This document shows positions 8,748-17,918 of a stretch of 46,209 nucleotides of DNA, in pieces. Below the pieces are notes generated by a model that was not told the DNA's origin, searched no databases, and worked only from the letters and a program-made list of their open reading frames with translations. Source of the stretch: Candidatus Zixiibacteriota bacterium (GTDB lineage: Bacteria; Zixibacteria; MSB-5A5; GN15; PGXB01); assembly GCA_026397505.1 (NCBI GenBank), contig JAPLUR010000086.1, forward strand, positions 1-46,209, read 5' to 3'. Made by a program: the position numbers and the translations under genes. Every line of letters starts with the position of its first letter. Position 1 is the first letter of the stretch.

Positions 8748-9257
8748 ATGAGAAAGCTTTTCATTTTTGCTTTACCACTTCTGGCGGTCGTGCTGATGAC
8801 CTTTTCCAATGGCTATGCGGTCGAACAGACGGCCACCCCGGCACCGTCGGCGCCGAAGGCGCTAAAGAGCCAGACTCTCTGTCCGGTGATGGGGAATAAG
8901 ATCGATACTACGGTCTTTACCGATATTCAGGGGCAGCGGGTATATTTTTGCTGTCCGGGATGTATTTCCAAGCTGAAGGCTAATCCGGATAAGTATTTCC
9001 AGAAAGCGGCCGAGGAAGGTGTCCTGTTTAAGAATATCCAGACCGCCTGCCCGGTAAGCGGCGAGGAAATCGACAAAGCCATATATACCGACTACCAGGG
9101 GCGGCGCATCTATTTCTGCTGCAAAAAGTGCGTGGCTGAGTTCCAGAAATCTCCGGCAAATTTCCTGACCAAGATGGATAAACCGGCCGCTAAAGAAACA
9201 CCGCCGATGAAAGATAGTACCTCCGGCCATATGATGCATGAAGGCATGGGACACTAA
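8748..9257 (+). CDS. Secreted protein with two tandem YHS domains
   Basis: The 169-residue product has a signal peptide (residues 1-24, ending NGYAVEQ). Two YHS-type metal-binding modules follow, at about 45-85 and 98-140. Each has CPV(M/S)G near its start, then a YFCC segment and a second Cys pair (YFCCPGC and YFCCKKC). In the family these cysteines bind metal, probably Cu, Zn or similar. The C-terminal tail HMMHEGMGH is rich in His and Met and may add metal ligands. The start is preceded by AAAGGAG. The next gene carries a third, closely related YHS domain, so the two probably act together in periplasmic metal handling. The exact role is unknown. Confidence 0.85.
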   Translation: MRKLFIFALPLLAVVLMTFSNGYAVEQTATPAPSAPKALKSQTLCPVMGNKIDTTVFTDIQGQRVYFCCPGCISKLKANPDKYFQKAAEEGVLFKNIQTACPVSGEEIDKAIYTDYQGRRIYFCCKKCVAEFQKSPANFLTKMDKPAAKETPPMKDSTSGHMMHEGMGH

Positions 9258-9290
9258 AACTAAGTAGGCAATGAGGAAAAGGCCGTGACC

Positions 9291-10160
9291 ATGAGAAATC
9301 TGGTGAGATATTACCAACCAATCAAGCATCAGTGCAACAGGAAAAGAGCATCTTTTCTCGGTGGTCTCGGCCTTCTTCCGATTTCCAGGTATCTGCGGGC
9401 AAGTTCAAAAATGCCGCTTCCGGCAATATTCTTTTTGCTTGCCTCGCTTGTTTTCTTCTCCTTTCCAGCTCATGCGGAGATCACCAACAGCACCTGTCCG
9501 GTACTGGCCGGTGAGATGGTTGATCAAAATATCTTCACCGATTATCAGGGGAAAAGAGTCTATTTTTGCTGCAACAAATGCCGCAGAGATTTTCTGGCTG
9601 ACCCGGAAAAGTACCTGGCCGGTCTTCCCCAGTTTGCCTCTGTCGTTTCAACCGGCGAAACGGCCGGTAAGGCTGCGGCTGAGACAACCGTGACGGAAGA
9701 ATCAGTGCCTACCCCGCAGAAAACAAGCCCGGTTGCCTTTATCGGTAAATTCCATCCCTTGGTGGTCCATTTCCCGATTGCCCTGACTTTCACGGCTCTT
9801 CTCTTTACTCTTTTTTCAATGATCAAAAGAAATCCACGCTATGAGCTTATTGGTGTTCGAATAATCTATCTTGCGGCGGCTTTTTCGGTACTGTCCGCGC
9901 TTCTCGGGCTGGCCGCAGGCTCCGGCACCGCTTATCCGGCAATTCTCAGGGCTTATTTCCACTGGCACCGGATATTCGGCATTAGTTCGGCCATAATGAC
10001 TCCCGTGGTGGCATTCCTCGCCTTTCAGTTTCAGCGCCGCGAGACTATTTCCCGCCTCTGGCGATATCGGATAGCCCTGTTCGTATTATCTCTCATCATA
10101 GGGGTGACCGGACATCTGGGAGCAACTCTGGTTTATGGCCCCGATTACTTCTCATCATGA
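9291..10160 (+). CDS. YHS domain plus DUF2231-like membrane protein
   Basis: The N-terminal half has one YHS module (CPVLAGEMVDQN ... VYFCCNKCRRDF) preceded by a signal-like helix ending in AHAE. The C-terminal half has about four membrane helices starting with KFHPLVVHFPIALTF, the signature of DUF2231-type membrane proteins. HWHRIFGI in the last third is a further His-containing segment and may bind heme or metal. The start is uncertain. ATG 9291 has AAGG about 8 nt upstream. ATG 9411 would begin exactly at the signal peptide (MPLPAIFFLLASLVFF) but has a weak ribosome-binding site. It lies 33 bp after the tandem YHS gene, probably in the same operon. Confidence 0.8.
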   Translation: MRNLVRYYQPIKHQCNRKRASFLGGLGLLPISRYLRASSKMPLPAIFFLLASLVFFSFPAHAEITNSTCPVLAGEMVDQNIFTDYQGKRVYFCCNKCRRDFLADPEKYLAGLPQFASVVSTGETAGKAAAETTVTEESVPTPQKTSPVAFIGKFHPLVVHFPIALTFTALLFTLFSMIKRNPRYELIGVRIIYLAAAFSVLSALLGLAAGSGTAYPAILRAYFHWHRIFGISSAIMTPVVAFLAFQFQRRETISRLWRYRIALFVLSLIIGVTGHLGATLVYGPDYFSS

Positions 10161-10178
10161 TACGCTCTTGAATTTCTC

Positions 10179-10199
10179 AGCCGAAGAGGTCCGGCGGCT
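10179..10199 (+). terminator. Possible terminator after the YHS operon
   Basis: A 5-bp stem AGCCG/CGGCT with an 11-nt loop is followed within 4 bp by TAATTTTT. It lies 19 bp after the stop. The stem is weak. Confidence 0.35.
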
Positions 10200-10330
10200 C
10201 TAATTTTTGCAATTTTCTGCTGACAATAGGCCTTTCAATCCATAGATTACCCCCGGAATTGCTGGACTCTTGGTGTTGGAATTTGAAAAAACAGCAATTG
10301 CGTATCGAGTGCTATCGGCGAGTTAGATGA

Positions 10331-12466
10331 ATGACTTTGCAGCCAACCGGATTTGAATCAATTTTTGGCATTCTGGCCTCCGCCGGCCTCCTGGCGGCGG
10401 CCTCTATTTTTGAGCGGGTGAGAAAAATAAAACCGCCTCTGGCCAGGGAAATTCCCTCGCAAAGTACCTTGCATGGCGATCTCCTTACCGACAATTATGC
10501 CTGGCTGACCGACAGGTCCAATCCTGAGGTGATGGCTTATCTGGAAGCGGAAAACCGCTACACGGCGGAGGTGATGAAACCGGTTGAGGGACTGCAGGAA
10601 AAACTCTTTCAGGAAATGCTCGCACGGATCAAGGAAGATAATTGGTCGCCTCCGGTTAGAATCGGCCATTATCTATATTTCAACCGTTCGGAGAAAGGGA
10701 AGCCTCACAGTATCATGTGCCGCCGGAAAGACGAACCTTCGGCCCCCGAAGAAATCATCATCGATAACAACGTTCTGGCCGAGGGACATCGATATTATTC
10801 CCTGGGATTCTTCCGGGTCAGTCCCGACCAGCAGTTGTTCGCTTATGCCGTGGATACAACCGGCTCCGAATCACACACCCTTTACATTAAAGATCTGCGC
10901 ACCGGGAGTCTTTTTCCCGAGACAATCTTTGGCGTTGCCGGCGCGGTAGAATGGGGCAACGATAATCGTACTTTATTCTATACGGTGCTCAATGATTCGC
11001 TGCGTCCGTATCGGCTTTACAGGCATGTCCTGGGAACGGCACCATCGCAGGATGAGATGATCTATGAGGAAAAGGACCCGACCTGCTATCTTTTTAACGC
11101 CAAAACGAAAGATAACCGATATCTTCTTTTGCGTTCCGGTAGCAATTTGACCGCCGAAATGCACTACCTGTCGGCCGACACTCCCTTGGAATCGTTTCGC
11201 CTGATTAAGCCGCGGCGGGCCGGGGTGGATTATGCGGTCGAAAATATAGGGGATAAATTTTACATTCTGACCAACGAACGGGCCGGCGACTTCAAAGTGG
11301 TTGTTGCGCCCATAGAAAATCCCGCCCCCGAAAATTGGCTTGATTTCCTGCCCCATCGAGAGGCTGTTCTGGTCGATGGTTATGATGCATTCCGGAATCA
11401 TCTGGTCGTCTATGAGCGGGAGGCGGGTCTGAAAAGAATTCGGGTCATCGATATACGTACCAATGAATTCCATTATATTGATTTTCCGGAACCGACCTAT
11501 TTTCTCTGGTCGTCGGGAAATCGTGAATTCAATACTTCCCTGCTTCGTTACATGTATTGCTCCATGGTGGCCCCGATCGCCGCTTATGATTATGATATGA
11601 ATACCCGGGAACGGGTGCTTGTCAAGCAGTACGAGGTTATGGGGGGGCATGACCCCGAACAGTACCATTCCGAAAGGATTTTTGCGATCGCGCCTGACGG
11701 CACCAAAATCCCGATATCATTGGTATACAAGAAAGGGATTAAGCGCGATGGGCAGAGTCCGCTCCTCCTTTACGCCTATGGCGCTTACGGCATGAGCGCC
11801 GAACCTTTTTTCATTTCCGACCGGCTGAGCCTCTTGGATCGCGGTGTGATATATGCCATCGCTCATGTCCGGGGCGGCGATGAACTGGGGCATCGCTGGT
11901 ACGAACAGGGACGATTGAAACAGAAAAGAAACAGCTTTACCGACTTCATCGCCTGTGCCGAACACCTCCTTGCTGAAAATTACACCTCTCCGGAGAGGCT
12001 GGTCATTTCAGGAGGGAGCGCAGGAGGGCTTCTGGTCGGCGCCGTTATCAACCTGCGCCCGGACCTTTTCTGCGGCGCTGTCGCCACCGCCCCCTTTGTC
12101 GATATTCTGAACAGCATGCTTGACCCAGCGGCGCCGCTGACCGCCGGCGAATACGAGGAATGGGGCGACCCCGCCCGCAAGGAAGATTATGAATATATCA
12201 AGTCGTATGCTCCTTATGAAAATGTGACGGCCCGGAAATACCCCGCTTTGCTGGTCACCTCCGGCCTGAACGATCAGCGGGTGCAGTACTGGCAACCGGC
12301 CAGGTGGGTGGCCAAATTGCGAGCCCTCAAAACCGATAACAACATCCTTCTACTCAAAATGAATATCGATTCCGGGCATTCGGGTGTGTCGGGAAGATAT
12401 GCGCACCTCAGGGATACCGCCTTTGATTACGCTTTTCTTCTGAGTCTGCTCGATATCTCCGAGTGA
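10331..12466 (+). CDS. ptrB: Oligopeptidase B-like serine peptidase (S9A)
   Basis: The 711 residues match the family length of about 680-720. The N-terminal motif HGDLLTDNYAWLTDRSNPEV is typical of prolyl oligopeptidase/oligopeptidase B; a beta-propeller follows, then an alpha/beta hydrolase domain. The catalytic triad is visible: S563 in GGSAGG, D648 in GLNDQRV and H683 in DSGHSG. It should cleave short peptides, after basic residues if it is a true oligopeptidase B. Residues 10-27 form a hydrophobic stretch that may be a membrane anchor or signal, unusual for the cytoplasmic enzyme. The gene stands alone and has a poor ribosome-binding site. Confidence 0.88.
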   Translation: MTLQPTGFESIFGILASAGLLAAASIFERVRKIKPPLAREIPSQSTLHGDLLTDNYAWLTDRSNPEVMAYLEAENRYTAEVMKPVEGLQEKLFQEMLARIKEDNWSPPVRIGHYLYFNRSEKGKPHSIMCRRKDEPSAPEEIIIDNNVLAEGHRYYSLGFFRVSPDQQLFAYAVDTTGSESHTLYIKDLRTGSLFPETIFGVAGAVEWGNDNRTLFYTVLNDSLRPYRLYRHVLGTAPSQDEMIYEEKDPTCYLFNAKTKDNRYLLLRSGSNLTAEMHYLSADTPLESFRLIKPRRAGVDYAVENIGDKFYILTNERAGDFKVVVAPIENPAPENWLDFLPHREAVLVDGYDAFRNHLVVYEREAGLKRIRVIDIRTNEFHYIDFPEPTYFLWSSGNREFNTSLLRYMYCSMVAPIAAYDYDMNTRERVLVKQYEVMGGHDPEQYHSERIFAIAPDGTKIPISLVYKKGIKRDGQSPLLLYAYGAYGMSAEPFFISDRLSLLDRGVIYAIAHVRGGDELGHRWYEQGRLKQKRNSFTDFIACAEHLLAENYTSPERLVISGGSAGGLLVGAVINLRPDLFCGAVATAPFVDILNSMLDPAAPLTAGEYEEWGDPARKEDYEYIKSYAPYENVTARKYPALLVTSGLNDQRVQYWQPARWVAKLRALKTDNNILLLKMNIDSGHSGVSGRYAHLRDTAFDYAFLLSLLDISE

Positions 12467-12530
12467 AAGTATGGAAATAATGCCGATAGGAGTAGGGCTC
12501 ATGCGACATCTAATGCAGTTGATTATATAC

Positions 12531-12559
12531 TTGACAAACCCATAACAATATATTAAATT
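12531..12559 (+). promoter_or_regulatory. Sigma-70-like promoter of the AT-rich island
   Basis: TTGACA (12531-12536), a 17-bp spacer and TAAATT (12554-12559), about 40 bp before the zinc-ribbon gene at 12598. Confidence 0.55.
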
Positions 12560-12597
12560 TATTCCAGAAGGGATAAGAAACCGCGGAGAAGGAAAAA

Positions 12598-13032
12598 ATG
12601 GTCAAACTAATTCTCTCCGAACCATATTTCAACGATGCAGTAGAAGCCCGCAATTATCTTGAAAAAGTGAGATGGCCCCATGGAACTATTTGTCCCCATT
12701 GTGGTTACTGCAAGAATATATACAAATTGACCGGTGGAAAAACAAGGGCTGGATTATATAAATGCGGGGATTGTCGGAAGCAATTCACTGTTACAGTCGG
12801 CACGCTATTTGAAAGAAGTAGAATCCCCTTGCATAAATTGTTGCTGGCTATCTATCTTATAAGCGTATCGGAAAAATATATTAGCAGTAGTCATTTACAT
12901 CGGATGCTGGGTATAACTTATAAGACGGCGTGGTTCTTGTCACATAAAATAAAAGAAGCAATAAAAGATCCGAACTTCCTTAATCAATACGATGATGACA
13001 ATAAGACCGGACACGGCGATGAAGACTATTGA
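12598..13032 (+). CDS. IS1595-like transposase N-terminal fragment (zinc ribbon)
   Basis: The 144-residue product matches only the first part of IS1595/ISXO2-type transposases. It has a zinc ribbon with CPHCG and CGDCRKQFTVTVGTLFE, then the helical segment SSSHLHRMLGITYKTAWFL that precedes the DDE nuclease domain. Full-length enzymes are roughly 280-330 residues. Here the frame stops after a short acidic tail and no DDE domain follows in any frame before the next gene at 13156. It may be a transposase remnant or a domesticated DNA-binding protein. The base composition is clearly more AT-rich than the flanking genes, as for the next two genes, which suggests joint acquisition. Confidence 0.7.
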   Translation: MVKLILSEPYFNDAVEARNYLEKVRWPHGTICPHCGYCKNIYKLTGGKTRAGLYKCGDCRKQFTVTVGTLFERSRIPLHKLLLAIYLISVSEKYISSSHLHRMLGITYKTAWFLSHKIKEAIKDPNFLNQYDDDNKTGHGDEDY

Positions 13033-13155
13033 GGTTATAATTATTACAAAGGCGCATTGGGCGTAGCTGGGGATATAGATTGGAAATACGCCCCAAAGAA
13101 CCATGTTTGCATTAACGGGAATTGAAGGCAAACGTTTAATGAACAGGGACTTACT

Positions 13156-14325
13156 ATGTCAAAAATGCCAGTGAATCCAGAGGTCTTAATTTGGGCTCGG
13201 GAAGAGAGTAATCTCAGTATACCTGAAGCGGCGCATCAATTAAGTTGGAATGACACTGAATTGCGCGGCTATGAAACGGGACTTGATAGACCGAATAAAA
13301 CAAAACTGCAAAAGATGGCCCAGTTATATGGGGTAACTTTACTTTGCTTGCTATTTGATGAACCTATAGAGCCGGAAAAAAGACCAAAGGAATTTAGGAC
13401 ACTCGATGGCAGGCCAGCCGAATTGAGCCATGAAACAATTTTGGCTATGCGAGATGTTAGGAATCAGCACGAAGATATAGAAGATATTGTATTGGAGAAC
13501 CGTGAAATATTTCAATATCCGAATTTATCAAATTATACTCTAACTGAATTCAAAAATGAAGTCGTTAATATTGCCCAAAGAGAGCGGAATAGACTAGGTG
13601 TATCTATCAACGAACAAATAGAATGGAAAAACGAGATAGAAGCTTTCAAATTTTGGCGGGCCCGTATCGAATCACTTGGTATATTTGTCTATTTATTTAA
13701 GGCACCTATCGAGGAATGCAGGGGTTTTTCAATATTGGAGGCAAATGGTTTGCCCGCTATCGCCATAAATGATAGTGAAAGAACTTATCCCCCAAAAATA
13801 TTCACATTATTTCATGAATATGCACATATCTTGATAAGAGACGCGGGCATATGTTTGCAAGAAAGGAATAACAAGACCGAAGCAGTCTGTAACAGATTCG
13901 CCGCTGAGATTCTAATGCCTATTGCGGCCTTAAAAGAAGTCATCGAATTACCGCCAGATAACGTCAGAAAAGAATGGTTGGAATATCAATTAAGGGGTGG
14001 TGCGAGAAAATTGAAAGTTAGTTTGCTGAGTTTTATTTTAAGACTTGAAGAATTGCAATATGCACCAAAAGGATATTATGATCAATGGAAAAGAAAATTG
14101 CCTAAATATCGTCCTCAAAAGGGTAGCGGTGGGTACATTCATCATTTAGATAAGACCATAAGAAAATACGGTATACGATATATTGATATAGTTTTCCGAG
14201 CATTACAAAAAGAAGCCATATCGAAATTTGAAGCATATGAATTGGTAAGGAAGACTCCAAAATATTGGACCGAATTCCAAAACAGAATTAATGAATATAG
14301 GGGCCAATATGTTGGGGGCGAGTAA
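13156..14325 (+). CDS. XRE-family regulator with ImmA/IrrE metallopeptidase domain
   Basis: The 389-residue protein starts with an HTH_3-like domain (residues about 6-65; IPEAAHQLSWNDTELRGYE). Its middle holds an ImmA/IrrE peptidase domain with the zinc motif HEYAH at residues 220-224 (LFHEYAHILI) and the downstream RFAAEILMP segment. Members of this class cleave or inactivate repressors or act as antitoxins next to toxin genes. The C-terminal 90 residues (KTPKYWTEFQ) are of unknown role. The following DUF4411 gene overlaps its 3' end, so the two are translationally linked and probably form a toxin-antitoxin-like or defence module. The sequence is AT-rich. Confidence 0.88.
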   Translation: MSKMPVNPEVLIWAREESNLSIPEAAHQLSWNDTELRGYETGLDRPNKTKLQKMAQLYGVTLLCLLFDEPIEPEKRPKEFRTLDGRPAELSHETILAMRDVRNQHEDIEDIVLENREIFQYPNLSNYTLTEFKNEVVNIAQRERNRLGVSINEQIEWKNEIEAFKFWRARIESLGIFVYLFKAPIEECRGFSILEANGLPAIAINDSERTYPPKIFTLFHEYAHILIRDAGICLQERNNKTEAVCNRFAAEILMPIAALKEVIELPPDNVRKEWLEYQLRGGARKLKVSLLSFILRLEELQYAPKGYYDQWKRKLPKYRPQKGSGGYIHHLDKTIRKYGIRYIDIVFRALQKEAISKFEAYELVRKTPKYWTEFQNRINEYRGQYVGGE

Positions 14326-14821
14326 TCTCTGCTACGTAATTGATACGTCCAGTTTGATAGATATTTGTCCGCTGCCACCAGAAAACGAAATATGGCATAT
14401 TATTGAGATGCTGCAGTGCGAAAATAGATTGAAAGTTGTTCCTGCTGTATTTGATGAATTAGAAGACTTTAGTTTAGAATACCCGGCAGCCATTGCAAGA
14501 ATAAAATCGTATCGTAAAAATCTATGCATAAAAGAGACAGAACAATTCCTAAAAGAAGCTGCGCGTATTGCAGAAAAATATCCAAGAATGTCAAAGCCGA
14601 GAGCAAAATTATCGCAAGAACGCGCTGACCCATATGTTATCGCATATGCCAAAATCTGCTCATCTACCCATTCACAAGGTTGCCTAGTTGTTGCCAGCGA
14701 GGGTTTTGGCCGGGGGAAAATACCTAATGCATGTCGGCAGGAGCAAGTTGGTTTTATAAACCTTGCTGGCATGTGCCAACTTGAACGGCCAAATCTGAAA
14801 GTGATAAATGATAATGAATAA
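14309..14821 (+). CDS. DUF4411 PIN-like protein (putative toxin)
   Basis: About 170 residues. CYVIDTSSLIDI at the N-terminus carries the first acidic residue of a PIN-type nuclease fold, and ADPYVIAYAK in the second half carries the later conserved Asp, as in DUF4411. Such proteins are thought to be RNases, often paired with an XRE or XRE-ImmA gene exactly as here. Two starts are possible: ATG 14291, or ATG 14309 which has GGGG 6 nt upstream and is preferred. Both overlap the end of the XRE/ImmA gene. Toxicity is inference from family and context. Confidence 0.8.
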   Translation: MLGASNLCYVIDTSSLIDICPLPPENEIWHIIEMLQCENRLKVVPAVFDELEDFSLEYPAAIARIKSYRKNLCIKETEQFLKEAARIAEKYPRMSKPRAKLSQERADPYVIAYAKICSSTHSQGCLVVASEGFGRGKIPNACRQEQVGFINLAGMCQLERPNLKVINDNE

Positions 14822-14906
14822 AAATAATGACTTCGATAAGATTATACATGTTCTTTTAGGAGTTCCTCCCAAGAAGAAGAAAAAGAAGAAGCCGAAAAGG
14901 AAGTAA
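14814..14906 (+). CDS. Tiny lysine-rich ORF, 30 residues
   Basis: The ATG overlaps the stop of the DUF4411 gene (ATGAATAA). The frame encodes 30 residues ending in a poly-Lys tract (PPKKKKKKKPKRK) before TAA. The tight overlap suggests translational coupling, and a basic peptide next to a putative RNase could bind RNA. No homology is recognised and it could be chance. Confidence 0.35.
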   Translation: MNKNNDFDKIIHVLLGVPPKKKKKKKPKRK

Positions 14907-14951
14907 TCTCAATAGGCAATATTGGGTTTATTAAATATAAAATTAATATTT

Positions 14952-14965
14952 TTTATCTGAATCAA
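14952..14965. promoter_or_regulatory. FNR-like box upstream of cydAB
   Basis: TTTAT-CTGA-ATCAA differs by one base from the FNR consensus TTGAT-N4-ATCAA. It sits 85 bp before cydA, a classic FNR/oxygen-regulated gene in other bacteria. No clear -10 element could be assigned. Confidence 0.45.
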
Positions 14966-15049
14966 CTTAAGAATTCCTTTGCATTGTGATAGTCCAGCAT
15001 CCATATTTCCTATCGCATAAGCTTCTGAACTGAATGTGAAGGCGGTAGA

Positions 15050-16399
15050 ATGGATGTCTTGACGCTCTCCCGATTGCAATTCGGATTGACGATCGCTTTC
15101 CACTATATTTTCCCGCCGTTAAGTATCGGGCTGGGCCTTATTCTGGTCATTATGGAGGGATTGTACCTTAAGACCAAGAATCCCCTATATCACCTGATGG
15201 CCCGTTTCTGGGTCCGAATATTCGGCCTTATCTTTGCCATCGGGGTCGCCACCGGGATCGTCATGGAATTTCAATTCGGCACCAACTGGTCGGCCTATTC
15301 CCGATATGTCGGTGACGTTTTCGGGAGCGCGCTGGCGGCCGAGGGGATTTTTGCCTTTTTCCTCGAATCGGGTTTCCTGGCCATACTTCTTTTCGGATGG
15401 AATAAGGTTAGTCCGCGATTCCACTTCTTTTCAACCATTATGGTAGCGCTCGGGGCGCATTTCAGCGCCATCTGGATTGTGGTGGCCAATTCCTGGCAGC
15501 AGACGCCGGCGGGACACCATATTGTCGGTCAGGGGCTGAACGCCCGCGCCGAGATTGTCGATTTCTGGCAGATGGTTCTTAACCCGTCATCTGTCGACCG
15601 CATCAGCCATACATTCATGGGTGCCTGGCAGGCCGGAGCGTTTTTTATTCTGAGCGTCAGTGCCTTTTACCTGCTCAGGAAAAAGCATCAGGATTTCGCC
15701 AAGACCTCCATAAAGATTGCTCTGATAGTGGCGGCGGTTGCCTCGGTCATGCAACTGGTGACCGGTCATTCCAGCGCGCAGGGGATCAGCGTGACCCAGC
15801 CGGCCAAACTGGCCGCCTTTGAGGCCCATTACGCCGAATCGGCTGCGGCGCCTCTTTACCTTTTTGGATGGGTCAATGAGAAAGAAGAAAAAGTTCTGAT
15901 GGGAGTCAAGATACCGGGATTATTGAGTTACCTCGTGCACGGTGATTTCGAAAGACCGGTCACCGGCCTACGGGCATTCCCCCCCGATAAACGTCCGCCG
16001 GTCAATTTTGTTTTCCAGACCTATCACGGCATGGTGGCCATCGGCATGGCGCTGATTGCCCTTTCCTTGGGCGGCCTCTTTTTCTGGTGGCGCAGATGGC
16101 TATTCAATCTCAAATGGTATCTCTGGATTCTGGTTTTTTCGGTTCTGGGGCCGCAGATATCCAACCAGCTCGGTTGGTTTTCGGCCGAGGTCGGGCGTCA
16201 ACCATACATTGTTTATAATCATCTCCTGACCTCAGAAGCCTTCTCAAAATCGATCAGTTCCGGCGAGGTGATCACCTCACTGGTCATGTTTGTCGTTATA
16301 TATATTTTCCTGTTGGCCCTGTTTGTCTATTTGCTTAACGAGAAAATCCGGCAAGGCCCTTCTGAAGATGGGATTATTTCGGAGGAACATCGCGCATGA
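15050..16399 (+). CDS. cydA: Cytochrome bd ubiquinol oxidase subunit I
   Basis: The 449-residue membrane protein is the quinol-oxidising, heme-carrying subunit of the bd-type terminal oxidase, which reduces O2 to water at low oxygen. Heme ligands are recognisable: H18 in [12 protein letters not shown] and H187 in [14 protein letters not shown]. The [12 protein letters not shown] segment begins the quinol-binding Q-loop region, and [20 protein letters not shown] is the conserved C-terminal block. The length fits the short Q-loop class (E. coli CydA is about 520 residues). It overlaps cydB by 4 bp (ATGA). An FNR-like site lies upstream. Confidence 0.96.
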   Translation: MDVLTLSRLQFGLTIAFHYIFPPLSIGLGLILVIMEGLYLKTKNPLYHLMARFWVRIFGLIFAIGVATGIVMEFQFGTNWSAYSRYVGDVFGSALAAEGIFAFFLESGFLAILLFGWNKVSPRFHFFSTIMVALGAHFSAIWIVVANSWQQTPAGHHIVGQGLNARAEIVDFWQMVLNPSSVDRISHTFMGAWQAGAFFILSVSAFYLLRKKHQDFAKTSIKIALIVAAVASVMQLVTGHSSAQGISVTQPAKLAAFEAHYAESAAAPLYLFGWVNEKEEKVLMGVKIPGLLSYLVHGDFERPVTGLRAFPPDKRPPVNFVFQTYHGMVAIGMALIALSLGGLFFWWRRWLFNLKWYLWILVFSVLGPQISNQLGWFSAEVGRQPYIVYNHLLTSEAFSKSISSGEVITSLVMFVVIYIFLLALFVYLLNEKIRQGPSEDGIISEEHRA

Positions 16400-17424
16400 A
16401 TTTTACATTCGACCTCAATTCGATTTGGTTCATGTTGGTAGGGGTACTTTTCACCGGATATGCCATTCTTGACGGTTTTGATCTGGGCGTGGGAGCACTG
16501 CACCTGTTCACGCGAACCGATGAGGAACGCCGGCTCATGATTAACTCCATCGGGCCGGTCTGGGATGGTAACGAGGTTTGGCTGGTGACCGGCGGCGGGG
16601 CGCTTTTTGCGGCTTTTCCGATTGTGTACGCGACCGCCTTCTCCGGATTTTACCTGGCCCTGATGTTCGTCCTCTTCGCTCTTATCTTCCGCGCCGTCGC
16701 CATCGAGTTCCGCAGCAAACAGCCGATGCTCTGGTGGCGCCGCCTCTGGGATATCTCTTTCAGCGCCAGCAGCATTACGGCCTCGTTTCTTATCGGCGTC
16801 GCGCTGGGTAATATCGCCTGGGGCGTACCGCTCGATGCCGAACATGAATTCGCGGGAACCTTCCTGACCTTGCTGAATCCCTATTCTCTTATGGTCGGCA
16901 TAACGACCCTGGCTTTATTCATTATGCACGGCTCCATCTATGTCGTACTCAAAACCGAGGGGGCGCTTCACGAAAAAGCCCGCCCCTGGGTGAATAATGC
17001 CATAATTTTCTTTGTCATTTGCTATCTCAGCACGACCGTTGCCACTCTTCTATATGTTCCGCACATGACCGAATATATCATTGGTCATCCGGTCCTGTTT
17101 GTCGTGCCGATTCTGAACATGCTGGCCATTGCGAATATCCCCCGTGAGATACATCACCGTCGCGATTTCCGCGCCTTTCTCTCTTCGTGCGCTTCAATGC
17201 TGGCCCTTCTTGCCCTCTTCGGCATCGGCATGTATCCTTACATGATCTACTCCCGCCCTTCTCCTGAAAACAGCCTGGATATTTACAATGCGGCTTCATC
17301 GGCACGGACGCTCGAAATAATGCTGATTATCGCCGTTATCGGAATGCCGCTGGTTCTTTCATATACGATCGTGGTCTATCGCATCTTCCGGGGTAAAGTA
17401 AAACTCGAGCCGACCAGTTACTGA
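16396..17424 (+). CDS. cydB: Cytochrome bd ubiquinol oxidase subunit II
   Basis: The 342-residue membrane protein has about eight to nine helices and the CydB signatures ILDGFDLGVGALHLF near the N-terminus and GPVWDGNEVWLVTGGGALFAAF around residue 55. It pairs with CydA in the bd oxidase. GGAGG lies 10 nt before the ATG, inside the end of cydA, so the genes are co-translated. No cydX or cydCD assembly genes are nearby. Confidence 0.96.
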   Translation: MNFTFDLNSIWFMLVGVLFTGYAILDGFDLGVGALHLFTRTDEERRLMINSIGPVWDGNEVWLVTGGGALFAAFPIVYATAFSGFYLALMFVLFALIFRAVAIEFRSKQPMLWWRRLWDISFSASSITASFLIGVALGNIAWGVPLDAEHEFAGTFLTLLNPYSLMVGITTLALFIMHGSIYVVLKTEGALHEKARPWVNNAIIFFVICYLSTTVATLLYVPHMTEYIIGHPVLFVVPILNMLAIANIPREIHHRRDFRAFLSSCASMLALLALFGIGMYPYMIYSRPSPENSLDIYNAASSARTLEIMLIIAVIGMPLVLSYTIVVYRIFRGKVKLEPTSY

Positions 17425-17497
17425 TACGGCGGAGCGGAATCCCTTTGGGTCCGGACAATTCACTCTCTATTATCCAGACCTCTGGCGAAAGGAAAAT

Positions 17498-17830
17498 ATG
17501 AAGATTGAAAATGTTCCTTATACCGTAACCAACTTGAACCAGATTGCGCCCACCGAACATAAGGGTGAAAGCGGGGTCGCCTACTGGCATACTTTCGAGC
17601 AGGGGAATCTCCGGGTGCGGATAGTCGATTACTCACCCGGATATCTGGCCGACCACTGGTGCCCGCGCGGGCATGTGGTGCTGGTGCTGGAGGGAGAGTT
17701 GATTAATGAACTCAAAGACGGCACCCGCTCGGTGCTGACGCCGGGGATGAGTTATCAGACTCAGGACGATTCAATCAATCCGCACCGTTCCTTCACCCGC
17801 ACCGGGGCAAAGCTATTTATCGTCGATTGA
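17498..17830 (+). CDS. Small cupin-fold protein with DHWC motif
   Basis: The 110-residue single-domain cupin has the core motif YLADHWCPRGHVVLVLEGEL, which matches the small DHCW-motif cupin family (His and Cys as likely metal ligands), and a second beta strand set ending in FTRTGAKLFIVD. The role of the family is not established to my knowledge. GAAAGGA precedes the ATG. It lies 73 bp after cydB on the same strand and may share its transcript, ending at the strong terminator at 17851-17889. Confidence 0.8.
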   Translation: MKIENVPYTVTNLNQIAPTEHKGESGVAYWHTFEQGNLRVRIVDYSPGYLADHWCPRGHVVLVLEGELINELKDGTRSVLTPGMSYQTQDDSINPHRSFTRTGAKLFIVD

Positions 17831-17850
17831 AGTTACATTGAAAATATAAA

Positions 17851-17889
17851 GCCCCTTTTGCTCCGGTCACAGACCGGATCAAAAAGGGC
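17851..17889. terminator. Bidirectional terminator between the cupin and oxidoreductase genes
   Basis: A long hairpin pairs GCCCCTTTTG with CAAAAAGGGC and, inside it, TCCGGTC with GACCGGA around the loop ACA. It lies between convergent genes ending at 17830 (+) and 17919 (-). Confidence 0.8.
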
Positions 17890-17918
17890 ACTCTTTATTA
17901 AGAATCGATTGAATCAAT

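Noticed and set aside
13020-13155. Read-through of the TGA at the end of the IS1595-like fragment as selenocysteine
   Set aside because: The frame continues for only about 30 codons to another stop and shows no conserved motif.
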